Shown: one piece after another, positions 12,301 through 23,209 of the stretch
How positions within the stretch are numbered: the stretch's first letter is position 1
Layout of the letters: every line of letters starts with the position of its first letter
Source: Beroe forskalii
Lineage: Eukaryota > Ctenophora > Nuda > Beroida > Beroidae
Direction: 5' to 3'
Assembly (NCBI GenBank): GCA_011033025.1
Contig: WFMF01000487.1
Location: 61,810-125,809, forward strand
DNA length: 64,000 nt
Made by a program: the position numbers and the translations under genes
The notes under the pieces: generated by a model
Told to the model about the DNA's origin: nothing
Database searches by the model: none
The model's input: only the letters and a program-made list of their open reading frames with translations

Positions 12301-15300
12301 TTCCTCCTCGGATAGGTCACTGTCCGGCTGAGGGAAGAGTGAGGAGTGTTTTGGGAGAGAGTGGGGAGTTTCTAGTGAAGCGTGGCGGTTTGGGACATAG
12401 AGGAGTATTTTGATGCAGAGTGGAGAGTTTGGGAGAAAGAAGAGTTTTTTAACGCAGAGTGGAGTTTTTTGGTGCAATATCCGCCGAAGTGAAGGAAGAA
12501 GATGATCCCAAGGTTTACATAAGATTCCGATAAAGTAGATTATAAGTTGAGACACCGTTGAATGAAATCTGGACTCCCAGACTCACCATGGGAATTGAGA
12601 GACTAGGTCGAGTCAGTACGTATTCCGTTGCAGCACTTAGGTTATTGTTGGAATGGATCAGGGCCTCTACGGCATGCTGCCTCGCAAATCCCATGTCTAT
12701 CAACTGAAAATAGAGGTTTAGATGAGTCACTTCTTAAAACCCATGTCTATCAACTGAAAATAGAGGTTTAAATGAGTCTCCTTTTTGAACGGTGGTAGGT
12801 AAAGTGTGCCCCTGATGGGGCGATGTGCCATGCGAAAAGACCCCTCCTAAGGAAAAACCTGATTTCAACGAAGAAACGAATAACGACAATCTAACTTTGT
12901 ACACCTTGATCATAAAATAAATCCTTATCTGATCCATTCTCAGTTGGATCACTGACAAAAAACACTAACATGTTGGACGAGGTGTTCACTCGGCTGCACA
13001 GTAGACTCGTTGAGAGTAGAGGTACTCGTGCCTTCCTCGTTCTTCTTGTCCAACTTCTGTATCTTCTCTTGCAGATCACCTGGTAGGGAGCGAATACGGT
13101 TATGTTTATTGATCAGAACTTCAGAAACTTACAATAACTTAGTGATACAGCAGCTGATATTAGGAGCGAATGGGGTGATGTTCAGAACTTCAGAAACTTA
13201 CAATAACTTAGTGATACAGCAGCTGATATTAGGAGCGAATGGGGTGATGTTCAGAACTTCAGAAACTTACAATAACTCAGTGATACAGCAGCTAATAGCT
13301 ATCATTAGGAGCGTATGAGGAGATGCTCAGAAACTTGTAAATATTGAATAACTCAGCTGTTACTACAGATTTGCAGGACCCATGAACTTATGAACATCGA
13401 TTATAGTACTTGGAACTCGGATCTTTCGATACTGCAAAAAACATCACCGTAGTGATATGGTAAATTCAAATCCAACCTTTGAGAAGATGTTTCAAGATAA
13501 CGATAACATGCTCAGTGATGGGTCCTATCTCGTTTTTCAGGGTCTTCATACCAGAATACGCGTACAACTCGTCCCAAAGTAGAGTGATCACTTCAAACGC
13601 AAACTGAAAGTTCGTTGGTTATTTTAACTTGTTTCTACTGGAAATTTAGAGGGAAATAGATGATCTGCCCTTTTTGCGGCTTTACAAATTCATTCAGCTA
13701 TAAAATACAAAATTTCTCAAAATTCTAAAAGGTTTTGACTGGACTGTAAAACTCGGTCTCACCTTATGCGACTTAGCGAGGAAGTGCACAGGCTCAAACT
13801 CAAACTGTTTGTACTGGTTGGAAGGAGGGACAGTTTGGGAGGGAAGGGAGTGTGAGGATTCAGTGACTTGCTTTACGTCTATCAGCTTCTTCATCAGAGT
13901 CAGCCAGGCTACCATGAACTCTCCCGACCCAGGCACAAGGTCTTTGTTGTCTGAAGGGGAAGAGGATGTGAGCAGGATTGCATAAAGTATTTGGGTGGAT
14001 TAAAAAGAACGGGATTGATAAATCCTTTCAATTTCTTTTACTGTACTTACGGAATTTTTCCAACTAGACACTGTTAACGTACCTTGTTTTGGGATGGCAG
14101 CACTCCACTCGTAGCAATTCACCAGAGCCTGTAACCCGTTAGCTCGGTCAAACTCTAGCAACATCAAGTGGTACGGTTGCTGGGATTCACTGTACAAGAT
14201 GTGTCCACTTAGACCTGGAATGGTGCCAATATCATAGCTGGGAATGGAGAATCGACGATGAAAACTGGTGGCTAATTCTTTTTACTTAAACTTATTTTAT
14301 TTGAGGATTACAATTCACAATTCAGTCATGAACGTATCGAGATTCAGGAGGATAAATAAAAAATAATGAAGTGACAACAAAATGAAACTTACCGATGTGG
14401 TCTATCATGGAGAGGAGACTAACTCTTGGATGGATATCTGGAATGTTGGGAGGTCTCCAGGTCAGACCGTTCACCACGAATTTTATGACTTGTTTGGCAA
14501 TGTCGGACTGGTGAGCACTCGGAAGAGGCTTGTTTCCCATCGTTCTGGATTATGATGAATGATTATTGTTTTTGTTTAATATCGATATCAGCATTCAGCA
14601 TTATATGTCGAATTACAGTAAAATGATAGATGCAACTTGACAATGCCATCGATAAAACTAAGTGCGGTAAGTCCATTCATTGACTTATCTCACCTTCTGA
14701 CTCGGGTGTGTCCGCAACTCAGTTTACACAGCACACTCAGGAATGCTTGGAGGTGTTTCCTGAGCCTATCCACGGCTTGCCACAGTGGTCTGATCAGGCG
14801 AATGTGGGGCGGTGACTTGTCCTTCCTTTCTTTGCCTTTCAGTTCTGTGAATTTCGAAAGTTAGAATGTGGAATTTTGAATGAATGCAAAATCTGGATTA
14901 ATCTTTTCGAGGATCACAGAAATGAATTTTATGAAACTAACGCTTAAAATAAGAGTTGCGATGCAAAATAAATGTAGAATTTAATCTTCAAGCTGACCCC
15001 TTCCCCACTTACTGATAACAGGGTTAGGTCCTATAGCCTCCTGTAGCCTCTGCAGATCCTCCCTGTCCAGGGTGTGATTGTGAGGTGGGCACAGGAGGGC
15101 CAGGAGGGAGTTCTCCCAGACGATGGCAGTGAAGAGGTGGGACAGCTTGGTTATCAGGTCCATCCCCTGCCCACTTCCCCACATCCCGATACACACCGTC
15201 CTCATGTCCACCTGGAAATTACGCTGGAGCTGTAGGTTTTACCTCACTGCCGCGGCAAGGAGCGAAAATGGACACATTGGAAAATCAGGGAGGTGAATTT

Positions 15301-18300
15301 CATGAAAAAGGTGCATCTTTTGGCAGAACCATTATAAGGCACCTGGGCAACTAACATGGGGCATGTCAAGAGATAAAAAGGGCCGAAAAGGGAGGCATTT
15401 TGTAAGACAACAGGAATATTTGGAGGCTCCGCTTACAAAAAGTCAGGAAATAGCAAGGTGTAAAGTACCTGTCCCACTTTACAGAGACTGATGAGCAGGG
15501 TCGTATAACTCTCCAGTGCGGTGATGGTGTGCAGTAACGGGGTGGACTTTGCTGAGTTGTACGGCTGAGTCGGAGTAGAGGACCTGAACGAGACATACGA
15601 TTAGTTTGGTGGTTAAAGTATCTTCACTTCAGGGTAAGAATGCCAAAGAAATTACGTGATAATGAGAATTCCACATCACACTTTTATCGGGGAAAATAAA
15701 ACTCGGTGGAACTTGAATAAGTTTGAGAACTATAATTTTCATTCAAACATTGTGAGTAGAGGACCTGGCGAGCTCGTTTACAAGGTAAGACTGACTGGTT
15801 GGGTTGTACATTGGTTCCAGCTGTTTTATCAACAGGTTGACTTGGTTGAAACACTGCACAATGACAGTGCCGTCTTGAGACAGGGTCTGGAATATTAGGT
15901 TTTTAGGGTTAGCCGGGGTTAGCAATGATTGGGGTTTCAATACAAGCAAATCATCGCATTTCAACGGGCTAATATTGAAGATTTGAGAATGAGAAGATAA
16001 ATATTATAGCATCAAATTAGGATGTTACCCTTACCAAAATGTCTTTGAGGGTAATAGCGACATCCATACAGGCTCTGGAAGAAGCAAACTGTATTGCTAT
16101 GTTGGGGAGAGAAGGTATCTTTATCAGAGGTTCCAATCCACCTGAAATTAAAAGGTGTCAATGTGACCTGTCAAAGCAAAGTGATGTAAAACCAAGGTGG
16201 TGTCAGAGTGACATTATGTCAAAGCAAAGTGGTGTCAGGGTCACATGGTGTCTAAGGGAAGTGGTGTCAAGCTGAAGACTGAAGACTTGAGTAGTGTCAG
16301 AAAAAGTGATGTCAAAGTTAATTGGTATCAAAGTAAAGTGGTGTCAAAGCTTAATAGAGGCCATACGATATCCATTACCCAATGAGAATGTTGCTTTCTA
16401 TACATATCTTATGAACATGATCTTAAAACCATACCTTGTTTGACGAACTCCTTGCAGTGATCGTCAGTAGCGTTGTTACTCAGGATAGCATCAATAAACC
16501 GCACCACGTTGTACATACTCCATCAACGGGAGAGACTGCTTCGCATTGCTAAGATGAAAGGTTTTTCCAATCAGATTAGCTGATTAGAGAGGTACGGCAA
16601 GAATTTCAAAGAAGTCTGTTACGGTACATCTAGGCATGAAATCAATGCTTCAACATTCTAAAGAGTAACAGAAACTTCTCAAGATCCTCACCTTGAGCCT
16701 GCAGGCGAGGGCATCACCTCTGCCGCACTATTCTCAGCGGACACCTTAGCAGCTCGCCTCATGACCACCTCATCATCCTCATCACTACCATCTCCCTTCT
16801 CATCGCCCCGGTCTGTCATGTCACCACTCACTGACATATTCTGTACCACCACGTTATCATCTTCTCCCATGATACACACCTCTTTCAGCAGCTGAGGGAA
16901 AGAAGAGGGTGAGGGGTGATAAGGGTGAAGGGATAAAGGTTGAAGGGGTTAAAGGGGTAAAAATGCAAATCTGACACATGATAGAGAGGACAATTTAAGG
17001 TCAGAGGACAATTTTAAGGTCAGAAGACAATTTTAAGTTGTGAGGTATTAGATGTGATACGGTAGCTTGATAATAGCTGTCATGGCATCCTGTCTCAGAG
17101 TAGGCTGGTGTCTCATCAACTCATCCATTGCTGTACCCAGATTAGTTGCTGTATCACCTGGAATTTCGAGGTTCAACGCTTGTTCTTTAGAAGTCTTTGA
17201 AGCTTAGCATCGTTAAAATACTTATTACTACTTTCTAATGTTAATAAACAAAGCATAATATACTCGATGGGCATTTTCTAAAGTTTTGAAGCCAAATCAA
17301 ACTTATCAATTAACATCGCTAGAACTAATGATGATTGACTATTTGAACTTTCTAATGTTTTGACACCACACACTCAAATCAAACTAACCCAAGCTGTCAC
17401 TGCTGCGACGGCGCATGGCAGGTAGATACTGCGGAGACAGGAGGACATGGAAGAGTCTATCAAAAGGTTTGCACTGGATGAACGCTTCCAGGCCCCTCTG
17501 GTTGAGACACAGAGCACTCAAGATGTTGGGGAGAGAGGCAATCACTTCACGAGTAGGAGGAACCTAAGGAACGGTTAATTATGCGAAATAATGCCAAAAA
17601 TAATTATTGCAGTTCACTTTTGAGACACGTGGATTCCAGTCAATTTCGTCAAGTTTTCAACAGTCTCCATACTCAATATTAATGTAAACATTTTCTACCT
17701 CTTTGACAACGAGAGCATCCAGTATAACATCGGTCAGCTTTCTGTCCTGTAGACTGGACAGGAGGGACGGCTCGTGGAAAACGTAAAGAGTCACTACCTC
17801 AGTGCCTGGGTAAGATTGCGATCATGAAGTAATACATCTTGGAGGGTGTCAATTTCACATTCTGATAAAATTCAGATGATAAGGATTTGACCAATCCATC
17901 AGAATCCCGAGCTATTTTGTAAGAGAAAGCTGACACTTTCTGATTTATAACTCACCTAACAAGAACAAGGAAGGACCGTAGTATTCAGCTTTGCTGATGA
18001 TGTGTTTCAAGGAGGATGGTAGGGAACCGTCCATCACTGAAAGAGGGGGATTGTCATTGTATAACGTTCGCCTATGTCTAGGAACTTTGTGAATAATCGA
18101 ACCTGAATTGGCATGAATTGTCGAGTATCGAACCAGTAAACTCGTTCTTCCATTCAAAACTTTTGCTCTTTTTTGCATGAAACATACCGTTTCTTATGTA
18201 GTCTGAGAAGAGCGGGTCAGGGATGGACTTCTTGAGGAAGTTGAGGATGCTCTTGAGAAGGGCCGCTCTTTGTGGTATACACGTTGCCCGACAAAACGTC

Positions 18301-21300
18301 TTATCTGAGTGAATGATAGGTTAGGCGAATGCAGCAAACACTACGGGAATTCGGCTAGAGGAAAAGAGGAGCATGGTTTATACAGTGCCGCAACTTACGG
18401 TGTGTTAAATCTACAGTGGAGACTTTCAACTCTCTAGAGTTGAACCAGGATCGCTTCAATTTGCTTAAAATTAGTTACATTTCAATCTTGAAAATCACGG
18501 AATTTCCTGTCCTACTCACCCTTTCTCTCAGGTTTGGAAGGGCCAGGTTGCTCAGTCATCACCACCATATCCACATCAGGCACAGCACTAGTCCCCTTCT
18601 CCTCTGAAGAAGCATCAGCCGTTACCGTGGGAGACGAACCATCTGCTGTCATCATGGGTTCTACACTTGTCATACCAACGTCGATATTATCTAACGAAAT
18701 GGGGTCGGAGGACGAGGAGCTATCACCTTCCTTGGGTTCAGCAGGGGTCGTGTCTTCCTCCAAGAATGCGGGGTTGGAAGGGGACATCATGACCGCTTCC
18801 TCTCCCAGATCAGTACGACAGTTGTTCACTTCGTGCTCCAAGCACAATTGATGAAAATAAGCATTCTTTTTTAAGTATGGTTATTTTCAAGTATTTTCAA
18901 GTATTTTCAAGTATTTTCAAGTATTTAACAAGTATTTTCAAGAAGGAATAAGTACGGAAAATAGCAGTTCAAAATATCCTTGCGTTTCTTAACAGACATG
19001 GGTTGTCAAGAAGTCAAAACCACACAAACCTCCAATCTAGAGATAAGGCAGACAAGCCCACTGAAGTTGGTGAAGGTCGTGATGTCGATATTCGTTATCA
19101 AGTCCACCAATCTCACCGCTCTCGTTACGAATGTTAACTGAAAATGTTTATATGGTTTATCATCCTTCAACTCTAAGGTGACGGTTCCCATAGGATTACG
19201 TGGCTGTTCATGTTTTCATATCAATTTTATCCAATTTTAACTTAAATAATTCATAAATTTCAGTAAATTCCCCACCTGTGAGTTATCTAGGCTCCTCCAC
19301 TGCACGATCCTCAGGAGAGTCTCCATAATCCCACAAGGACAGGCGGCGCCTCGCCTCAGACTCGTAGCTAATAAGTAGAGGAAGGAGAAAAACAGGGGAA
19401 GGGGGTTTGGGCAGAGGCCCCTTGGACTCCCGGGGGAAAGAGAATACGGGTTAAAAGATGGGGCCTGGGATAAAATAAAAAAATTTTGGGGGCGTTTATT
19501 AAGTTTTTGGCTTTTTCATTGATTTTGATTATCAGTTGCGGGTGAACCCGTAATCCTTAATACAAATTCCCTATAAAGGCCCAAAAGTTCTAAGGGGGGG
19601 AAAAAATGGAAAGATGACATCCAGTCGCATTGATTTAAACCCGTTTCGTTCGGGTTTAAGTTGGGGGAGGCGCGGCTTTTTTCCAAAAGGAAAAAAATTA
19701 AAAGATTAAAACTGGAAAAATTTCATTGGGTTTTCTGGTCTTGGTGACCACAAAAGGGGGCTATCCACAGTTAATCGGCGGAAAGGTGAACCCATCAAAT
19801 TTTAGTATTTGGACTCACAGGGGAAAAAATGACCCACTAAAACCAAGGCCATCTGGGGCTTCCCTTTCTTTTCCCCCTTTCATAAACCAGGATCGGATGT
19901 AAACGCAATCAGACCTGAAATACAGGGTCGTTTGATGTCTATTCTCTATGTAGTAGTGATAGTTGAACAGTTACCAAAAAAGGTGAATATCACTGTCACA
20001 GAATGAAGAAACGGACTTTTTTGCTTACCTGAACGCATTGCAATCTCCGAGAGTAGTTGGAGAAGGCTTGAGCGAGTCGCACGTGAGTGAGCAAGCCCAT
20101 CTGTTTGCCCGTCGGAACGGGATACGTCGACACCAGATCTTCCATTATTCTAGCAGAACTGCGGAATATCAATTTAGATTTTAGAATTGTATCTCTTTAC
20201 GCGAGAAAATGTAAATTTGAGTTGATTTCTGGCCGCTCTTGCGAGGAAAGTAATTCCTGACTTCGGCTCAGTTATGACTTTATGAAACAAAACTTCTTTT
20301 TCAGAGGAAGCTAAATTATCTAAGCACCACTTACAAGCTTCGTACTCACTGCCTTATAAGGAGAAGAAAAGGCAAAGCTGGACCAAGGAAGAAATAATTC
20401 ACGGAAACTCGAAATTTGAAATCAAACATTGAGCAGTAATATTCTCTTAAACCTTACCTTTCTTGGTAGGTATCGAGGTTTTCCCTCTGTATAACTTTGT
20501 GAGAACTTGCACCACTGCTGTCCACTACGTAAAACTCGTAATGGAGCGTGGTTGCCGTGGGCGGGAATTCTGTTAGCGGCTTATCTTCGCAACACGCAGC
20601 CAGACCGAATCCGTTATCTTTACCACCCCACGACTGAAATAACAAGACGATAAATTCAGCGGATATTTGTGGTGGTCATTGTGAAATTAATCTATCATGG
20701 CGGTTGATTATGGCATGTGTTTACAAATAACTCAGCGATTGATTAGAAAAGGGAGGGCTTACCTCAGCTAAATGGTTAAGTCGTAGCTTCAGAGATGACC
20801 TGCGTTCTTGGGTAAGTCTCGAGATGAAGTTGGATCTTTTGCTGAAATGTTTGACAGAATTAATTAACCAACATTCCTCAGATACCCACATAAAATGTAT
20901 CCAATGTATGAAATGTATCCAATGTACCCGGAATGCGACAGAAAAGGGTGAAGCATACACTAAAATTGTATAAGATTGCTTGTCGAACAATCAGCCGTAG
21001 GATAAGTGCTATACGACTTGAGTGTCCAAGCTTCCACTACACCATCTACTACAAAATGGATATACAACAATTGCAATACTACCAGAAATTTCACTGAAAT
21101 TGTGAATCATGTGGTCCGGATAATTCAAGAGAAAATAAGAATTCACGTGCGCGCGCTGAAAAACTACCATTTTGCGCGGATGTCATTAGAAATAAGCTCG
21201 AATCCTGCTAGTACCAAAAAGATGTCTCGCTAAAATGGCCCTTAAAAACTGTGAAAATGCAAACCTGAATACGTAGATAAGGTTGAGTACAGCTAGAACT

Positions 21301-22324
21301 ATATCCATATCACTTGCAGCTAACAAGTTGGTTAGATGCTCAAATGTACAATAATTACAATGCGTATATTTCTTCAATTCTTCGAGTTGATTTTTCTCCG
21401 AAAAGTCATAACTTATATACATGAATAATTACGAAATTATAATTCTAAGCGTTGCATTAGTTCATGAAAATGTACTACATAGTAACAGTAACATAGTAAC
21501 AGTTTTATACCTCAATGGAGCTATAGAGATGCCTGGCATACGCGTGTTCCATTAGCAATGCGGTAAAGTTCAGAACGTGGTACACTAAATGCTTCGACTG
21601 AGAAGGGGCATTGGGGGTAAAAAAGGACAGGGGTAGTAGGGTTGTGAAAATTAAATTAAATTATAGCTAGACGCATTTGAACATGAAACACATCAAAAAT
21701 GGTTCACAATTTCAAACCTGTTTGTCCTCAAGTCGTCTACAGAGGTAGATAACGGTTTCATTGGGCACGCTAACTTCAGGCTTAGCAACACGTTCTAAGA
21801 TACTGTCAAACCGGTCCAACACTTCAATCCAGTGGTACAGTTCACACTGTAAATCGGGAATATGTGTAAGTTGAAAAGTAATGGAATTTCAAGAAATTTG
21901 GAGATAAGAATTGTAACTGAAGTCAAGTCAACTTCCTGCTAAAATCAGGGCGCGATGGGATGAAATCTGAGTTTTCATACAGTAGTGTGTCAAAGTACTG
22001 AAACAGTTATTTTCCAAATATTATCAAGTCCTTGCCGTACCTTGCCATATTCCCAGACAGTAATATCTTTGAGAATGGACACAAGTTCGCTTTCAGGACA
22101 GGATTTTAACCTGTTGATCAGCCCCTTGCAACTGACAGGCTGCAACGAGGACGGAAATAGTGTCAAATATTTTATTGGTAAATCCAATTCAGTCTTGAAA
22201 TTCTTTTATTTGGATTGGATAGCAAATTTTGAGAACTTCCTATGTTATAACTTCAAATTATGAACATTTTAATCCTTACCACTTCTGTGAGAATCTTCTT
22301 GCATTTGGACTTGTCAATCTTCAT
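331..22324 (-). CDS. HUWE1: HUWE1 HECT-type E3 ubiquitin ligase, N-terminal ~3,000 codons (3' end off window)
   Basis: HUWE1 orthologues are giant E3 ligases (about 4,370 aa in human) that ubiquitinate p53, MCL1, MYC and many other proteins. About 60 exons can be followed from the ATG at 22324 (start [10 protein letters not shown], like the human start) down to 331. Recognised in order are the DUF908/DUF913 helical region, UBA ([15 protein letters not shown]), UIM ([14 protein letters not shown]), WWE, a long acidic region and two UBM repeats ([20 protein letters not shown]). Nearly all junctions are GT-AG with consistent phase. The HECT catalytic domain should lie left of base 331. Oddities are a noisy block at 19.4-19.9 kb that covers the codons for about 120 residues, frameshifts near 2142 and 16517, and phase-breaking junctions near 6899, 10111 and 17065. 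Identity is very secure; exact exon edges are by eye. Confidence 0.95.
552..1374 (-). other. HUWE1: HUWE1 UBM (DUF4414) repeat exons
   Basis: The exon from about 1374 to 795 is Ser/Thr/Pro-rich and ends with a ubiquitin-binding motif, [20 protein letters not shown], with the invariant Leu-Pro. Exon 552-661 carries a second one, [20 protein letters not shown]. Human HUWE1 has three such motifs; the middle one is not visible here. Exon 331-392 ([20 protein letters not shown]) follows, and the rest of the gene is off the window. Confidence 0.88.
4410..4590. repeat. GC-rich inverted/direct repeat in HUWE1 intron
   Basis: Two direct copies of a segment ending GGGCGAGCATTGGACGGCGA then CTAACAG lie about 80 bp apart. 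They are joined by GGGCCC palindromes that could fold into hairpins. The GC content is far above the flanking intron. It looks like the terminal part of a mobile element; the family is unknown. Confidence 0.6.
4900..5620. repeat. Dispersed noncoding repeat with TGACGTCA palindromes
   Basis: This intronic stretch has no sustained coding potential. It carries three TGACGTCA palindromes (near 5164, 5175 and 5536). The style recurs at 31280-32460: clustered TGACGTCA, sentences of A/T-rich sequence, and similar CGTTTTTCAAA/CGTTTTCGAAA segments. The two are probably diverged copies of one repeat family. Confidence 0.5.
5622..5897. mobile_element. Foldback (MITE-like) element, ~112-bp inverted arms
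   Basis: The left arm (5622-5734) and right arm (5783-5897) are near-perfect reverse complements, separated by about 48 bp. The arms include GGTCCGCGGCGGTTTTAAGG and AAAGAACGCGACGGTTAAAA. No coding sequence fits inside, so this is a nonautonomous element. Arm identity is very high, implying recent insertion or gene conversion. A target duplication could not be defined with confidence. Confidence 0.85.
10101..10192. repeat. 46-bp tandem duplication across WWE exon donor
   Basis: Two 46-bp units differ at two positions. One difference changes the splice donor from GT (unit at 10101) to AT (unit at 10147). The unit contains the last WWE codons and the first intron bases. Confidence 0.9.
10111..10518 (-). 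other. HUWE1: HUWE1 WWE domain exons (donor region duplicated)
   Basis: Exon 10478-10518 ([14 protein letters not shown]) and the exon starting at 10281 ([20 protein letters not shown]) encode the WWE domain, a predicted poly-ADP-ribose or protein interaction module. It ends in the [13 protein letters not shown] strand. The next exon (9839-9926, [12 protein letters not shown]) continues in frame only if splicing occurs right after that MTQ. However, a 46-bp tandem duplication covers this junction. The first copy has AT where GT is expected; the second has the intact GT at 10110-10111 but shifts the frame. Confidence 0.88.
10356..10437. repeat. Short tandem repeat GCGTGATCCATA
   Basis: About six units of 12-13 bp with the core GCGTGATCCATA lie in the HUWE1 intron between the two WWE exons. 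Slight base drift is seen between units. Confidence 0.85.
12144..12327 (-). other. HUWE1: HUWE1 ubiquitin-interacting motif (UIM) exon
   Basis: This 184-bp exon begins [20 protein letters not shown], a textbook UIM: an acidic patch followed by a helix with the Ala and Ser positions that contact ubiquitin. A Glu-rich linker follows. It is spliced directly after the UBA exon, the same order as in human HUWE1. Confidence 0.92.
12587..12703 (-). other. HUWE1: HUWE1 UBA domain exon
   Basis: This 117-bp exon (39 codons, phase 0) encodes the ubiquitin-associated domain. It contains the MGF loop ([15 protein letters not shown]) and the closing helix ([15 protein letters not shown]), both close to human HUWE1. 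The 3' splice site is tandemly duplicated just upstream (12690-12778), so the start of the exon exists in two copies. The copy at 12703 opens the complete domain. Confidence 0.93.
12690..12778. repeat. 50-bp tandem duplication across UBA exon acceptor
   Basis: The segment around CCATGTCTATCAACTGAAAA is present at 12691 and again at 12741. On the gene strand it contains the 3' splice site and the first UBA codons, so a complete acceptor is duplicated upstream of the one in use. Confidence 0.9.
13113..13324. repeat. 69-bp minisatellite, three copies, intronic
   Basis: Units start at 13113, 13182 and 13251 with TCAGAACTTCAGAAACTTAC. The first two are almost identical and the third is more diverged. 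They lie entirely in a HUWE1 intron. Confidence 0.9.
15573..15767. repeat. 14-bp direct repeats at both ends of a HUWE1 intron
   Basis: GAGTAGAGGACCTG occurs at 15573-15586 and 15754-15767. On the gene strand it reads CAGGTCCTCTACTC and covers the 3' and 5' splice junctions of the 181-bp intron. The coding phase is consistent (AG|G). Confidence 0.85.
16155..16345. repeat. Degenerate GTGTCA-type repeat in HUWE1 intron
   Basis: Imperfect units around AAAGTGGTGTCA recur every 20-30 bases. A similar sequence style is found at 58880-59225 in the receptor gene. Confidence 0.6.
18880..18945. repeat. 10-bp repeat TATTTTCAAG
   Basis: About six copies of TATTTTCAAG lie in tandem, one interrupted, in a HUWE1 intron. 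Confidence 0.9.
19376..19935 (-). other. Noisy block over HUWE1 exons (likely poor consensus)
   Basis: On the gene strand, coding similarity is clear up to [13 protein letters not shown] at about 19385, then dissolves into a stretch with many G, C and A homopolymers and no open frame. Traces of expected residues appear in different frames. HUWE1 should have about 120 more residues here, between the exons at 20029 and 19285. The pattern resembles uncorrected long-read sequence. Confidence 0.65.
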
Positions 22325-23209
22325 TTCTACAGTAGAAGAAGGGCACCACTACTAGAGAGGTAATCAGAAACCCAAAAGATAGAGATTATATGCAAGGATT
22401 CTGTCTGTAGAAGTAACAGTAGGAGTAGTAGGAGTTGAGAGCGAACACACTCAATTAACGGGATGATGGTGTCAAGTCGTCATCGTGTGTGTCAAGAAGT
22501 TAGGGAATGTGTCATGGATTCTTTCAGCTCAAATTTGATTGTACAAGTTAATCAAGGAGAATCGGAGAATATTTTAGATCAAGAACTGTGCGAACAGGGT
22601 TTCATATTATTCACATTCATAATAACCAAGAATAGATTACTTGAATTCATCAAATCGTCAATAAAACCTATTTCGTCGAAATTTTGAAAATGATGTCATG
22701 AAATTCGAATAAAACAATTAATTTGTAGCGAATGGATGCATATAGACAATAAACATGTTATGAGCTAAGCACAAATAAGAAATATATAGAAAGATAAGAT
22801 GTAAACTATAAATTAAAGTAATCCATTCATTTATTCTACATTGCTTTGGAATTATGACCTAATTTTCTGCGGGTTTATTGTTTGTAAATGAAAATAATAT
22901 GTAAAAATTAACAATCAAATCAATAGAAAAAGATATGAAAGAAAATTCTTTCGTTCAAAACTTTTAAAACATTTCGTTAAACTGCTTTGAAAATAATCGA
23001 ATAATAATGAAAATTATGACAAAACACTGCAACGTGATTTACCGATGGAAGGATGAACGAGAAACTAACCCCAACAATTAGACAAGTTCTGAATTCCATC
23101 TGATCATCCCTATATAAGGAGATTTAGTATTTACGAAATATTCATTGTCGAACATCACTGAATATCACTGAATATTCAGTGAATATTTACTGAATATTCC
23201 TTCTCCCCC
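22325..23209. other. Intergenic: HUWE1 5' flank and methyltransferase 3' flank
   Basis: This AT-rich spacer of about 0.9 kb lies between the HUWE1 start codon and the stop of the cap methyltransferase gene. It must hold the HUWE1 promoter and 5' UTR. No coding similarity was seen. Confidence 0.7.

Larger units (their letters stand above)
13477..22324 (-). other. HUWE1: HUWE1 N-terminal helical repeat region (DUF908/DUF913) exons
   Basis: These exons encode the armadillo-like solenoid that forms much of the substrate-binding ring in known HUWE1 structures. Clear exons, with edges read from splice sites, include 22280-22324, 22041-22139, 21718-21846, 21511-21597, 21265-21338, 20763-20841, 20458-20633, 20029-20158, 19030-19137, 18520-18835, 18188-18304, 17956-18036, 17699-17805, 17389-17563, 16692-16891, 16035-16141, 15765-15886, 15469-15583, 15013-15211, 14694-14845, 14393-14544, 14083-14214, 13763-13950 and 13477-13603. 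Diagnostic matches are [40 protein letters not shown] and [20 protein letters not shown]. Exon 18520-18835 carries a lineage-specific Ser/Glu/Asp-rich insert. Confidence 0.9.
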
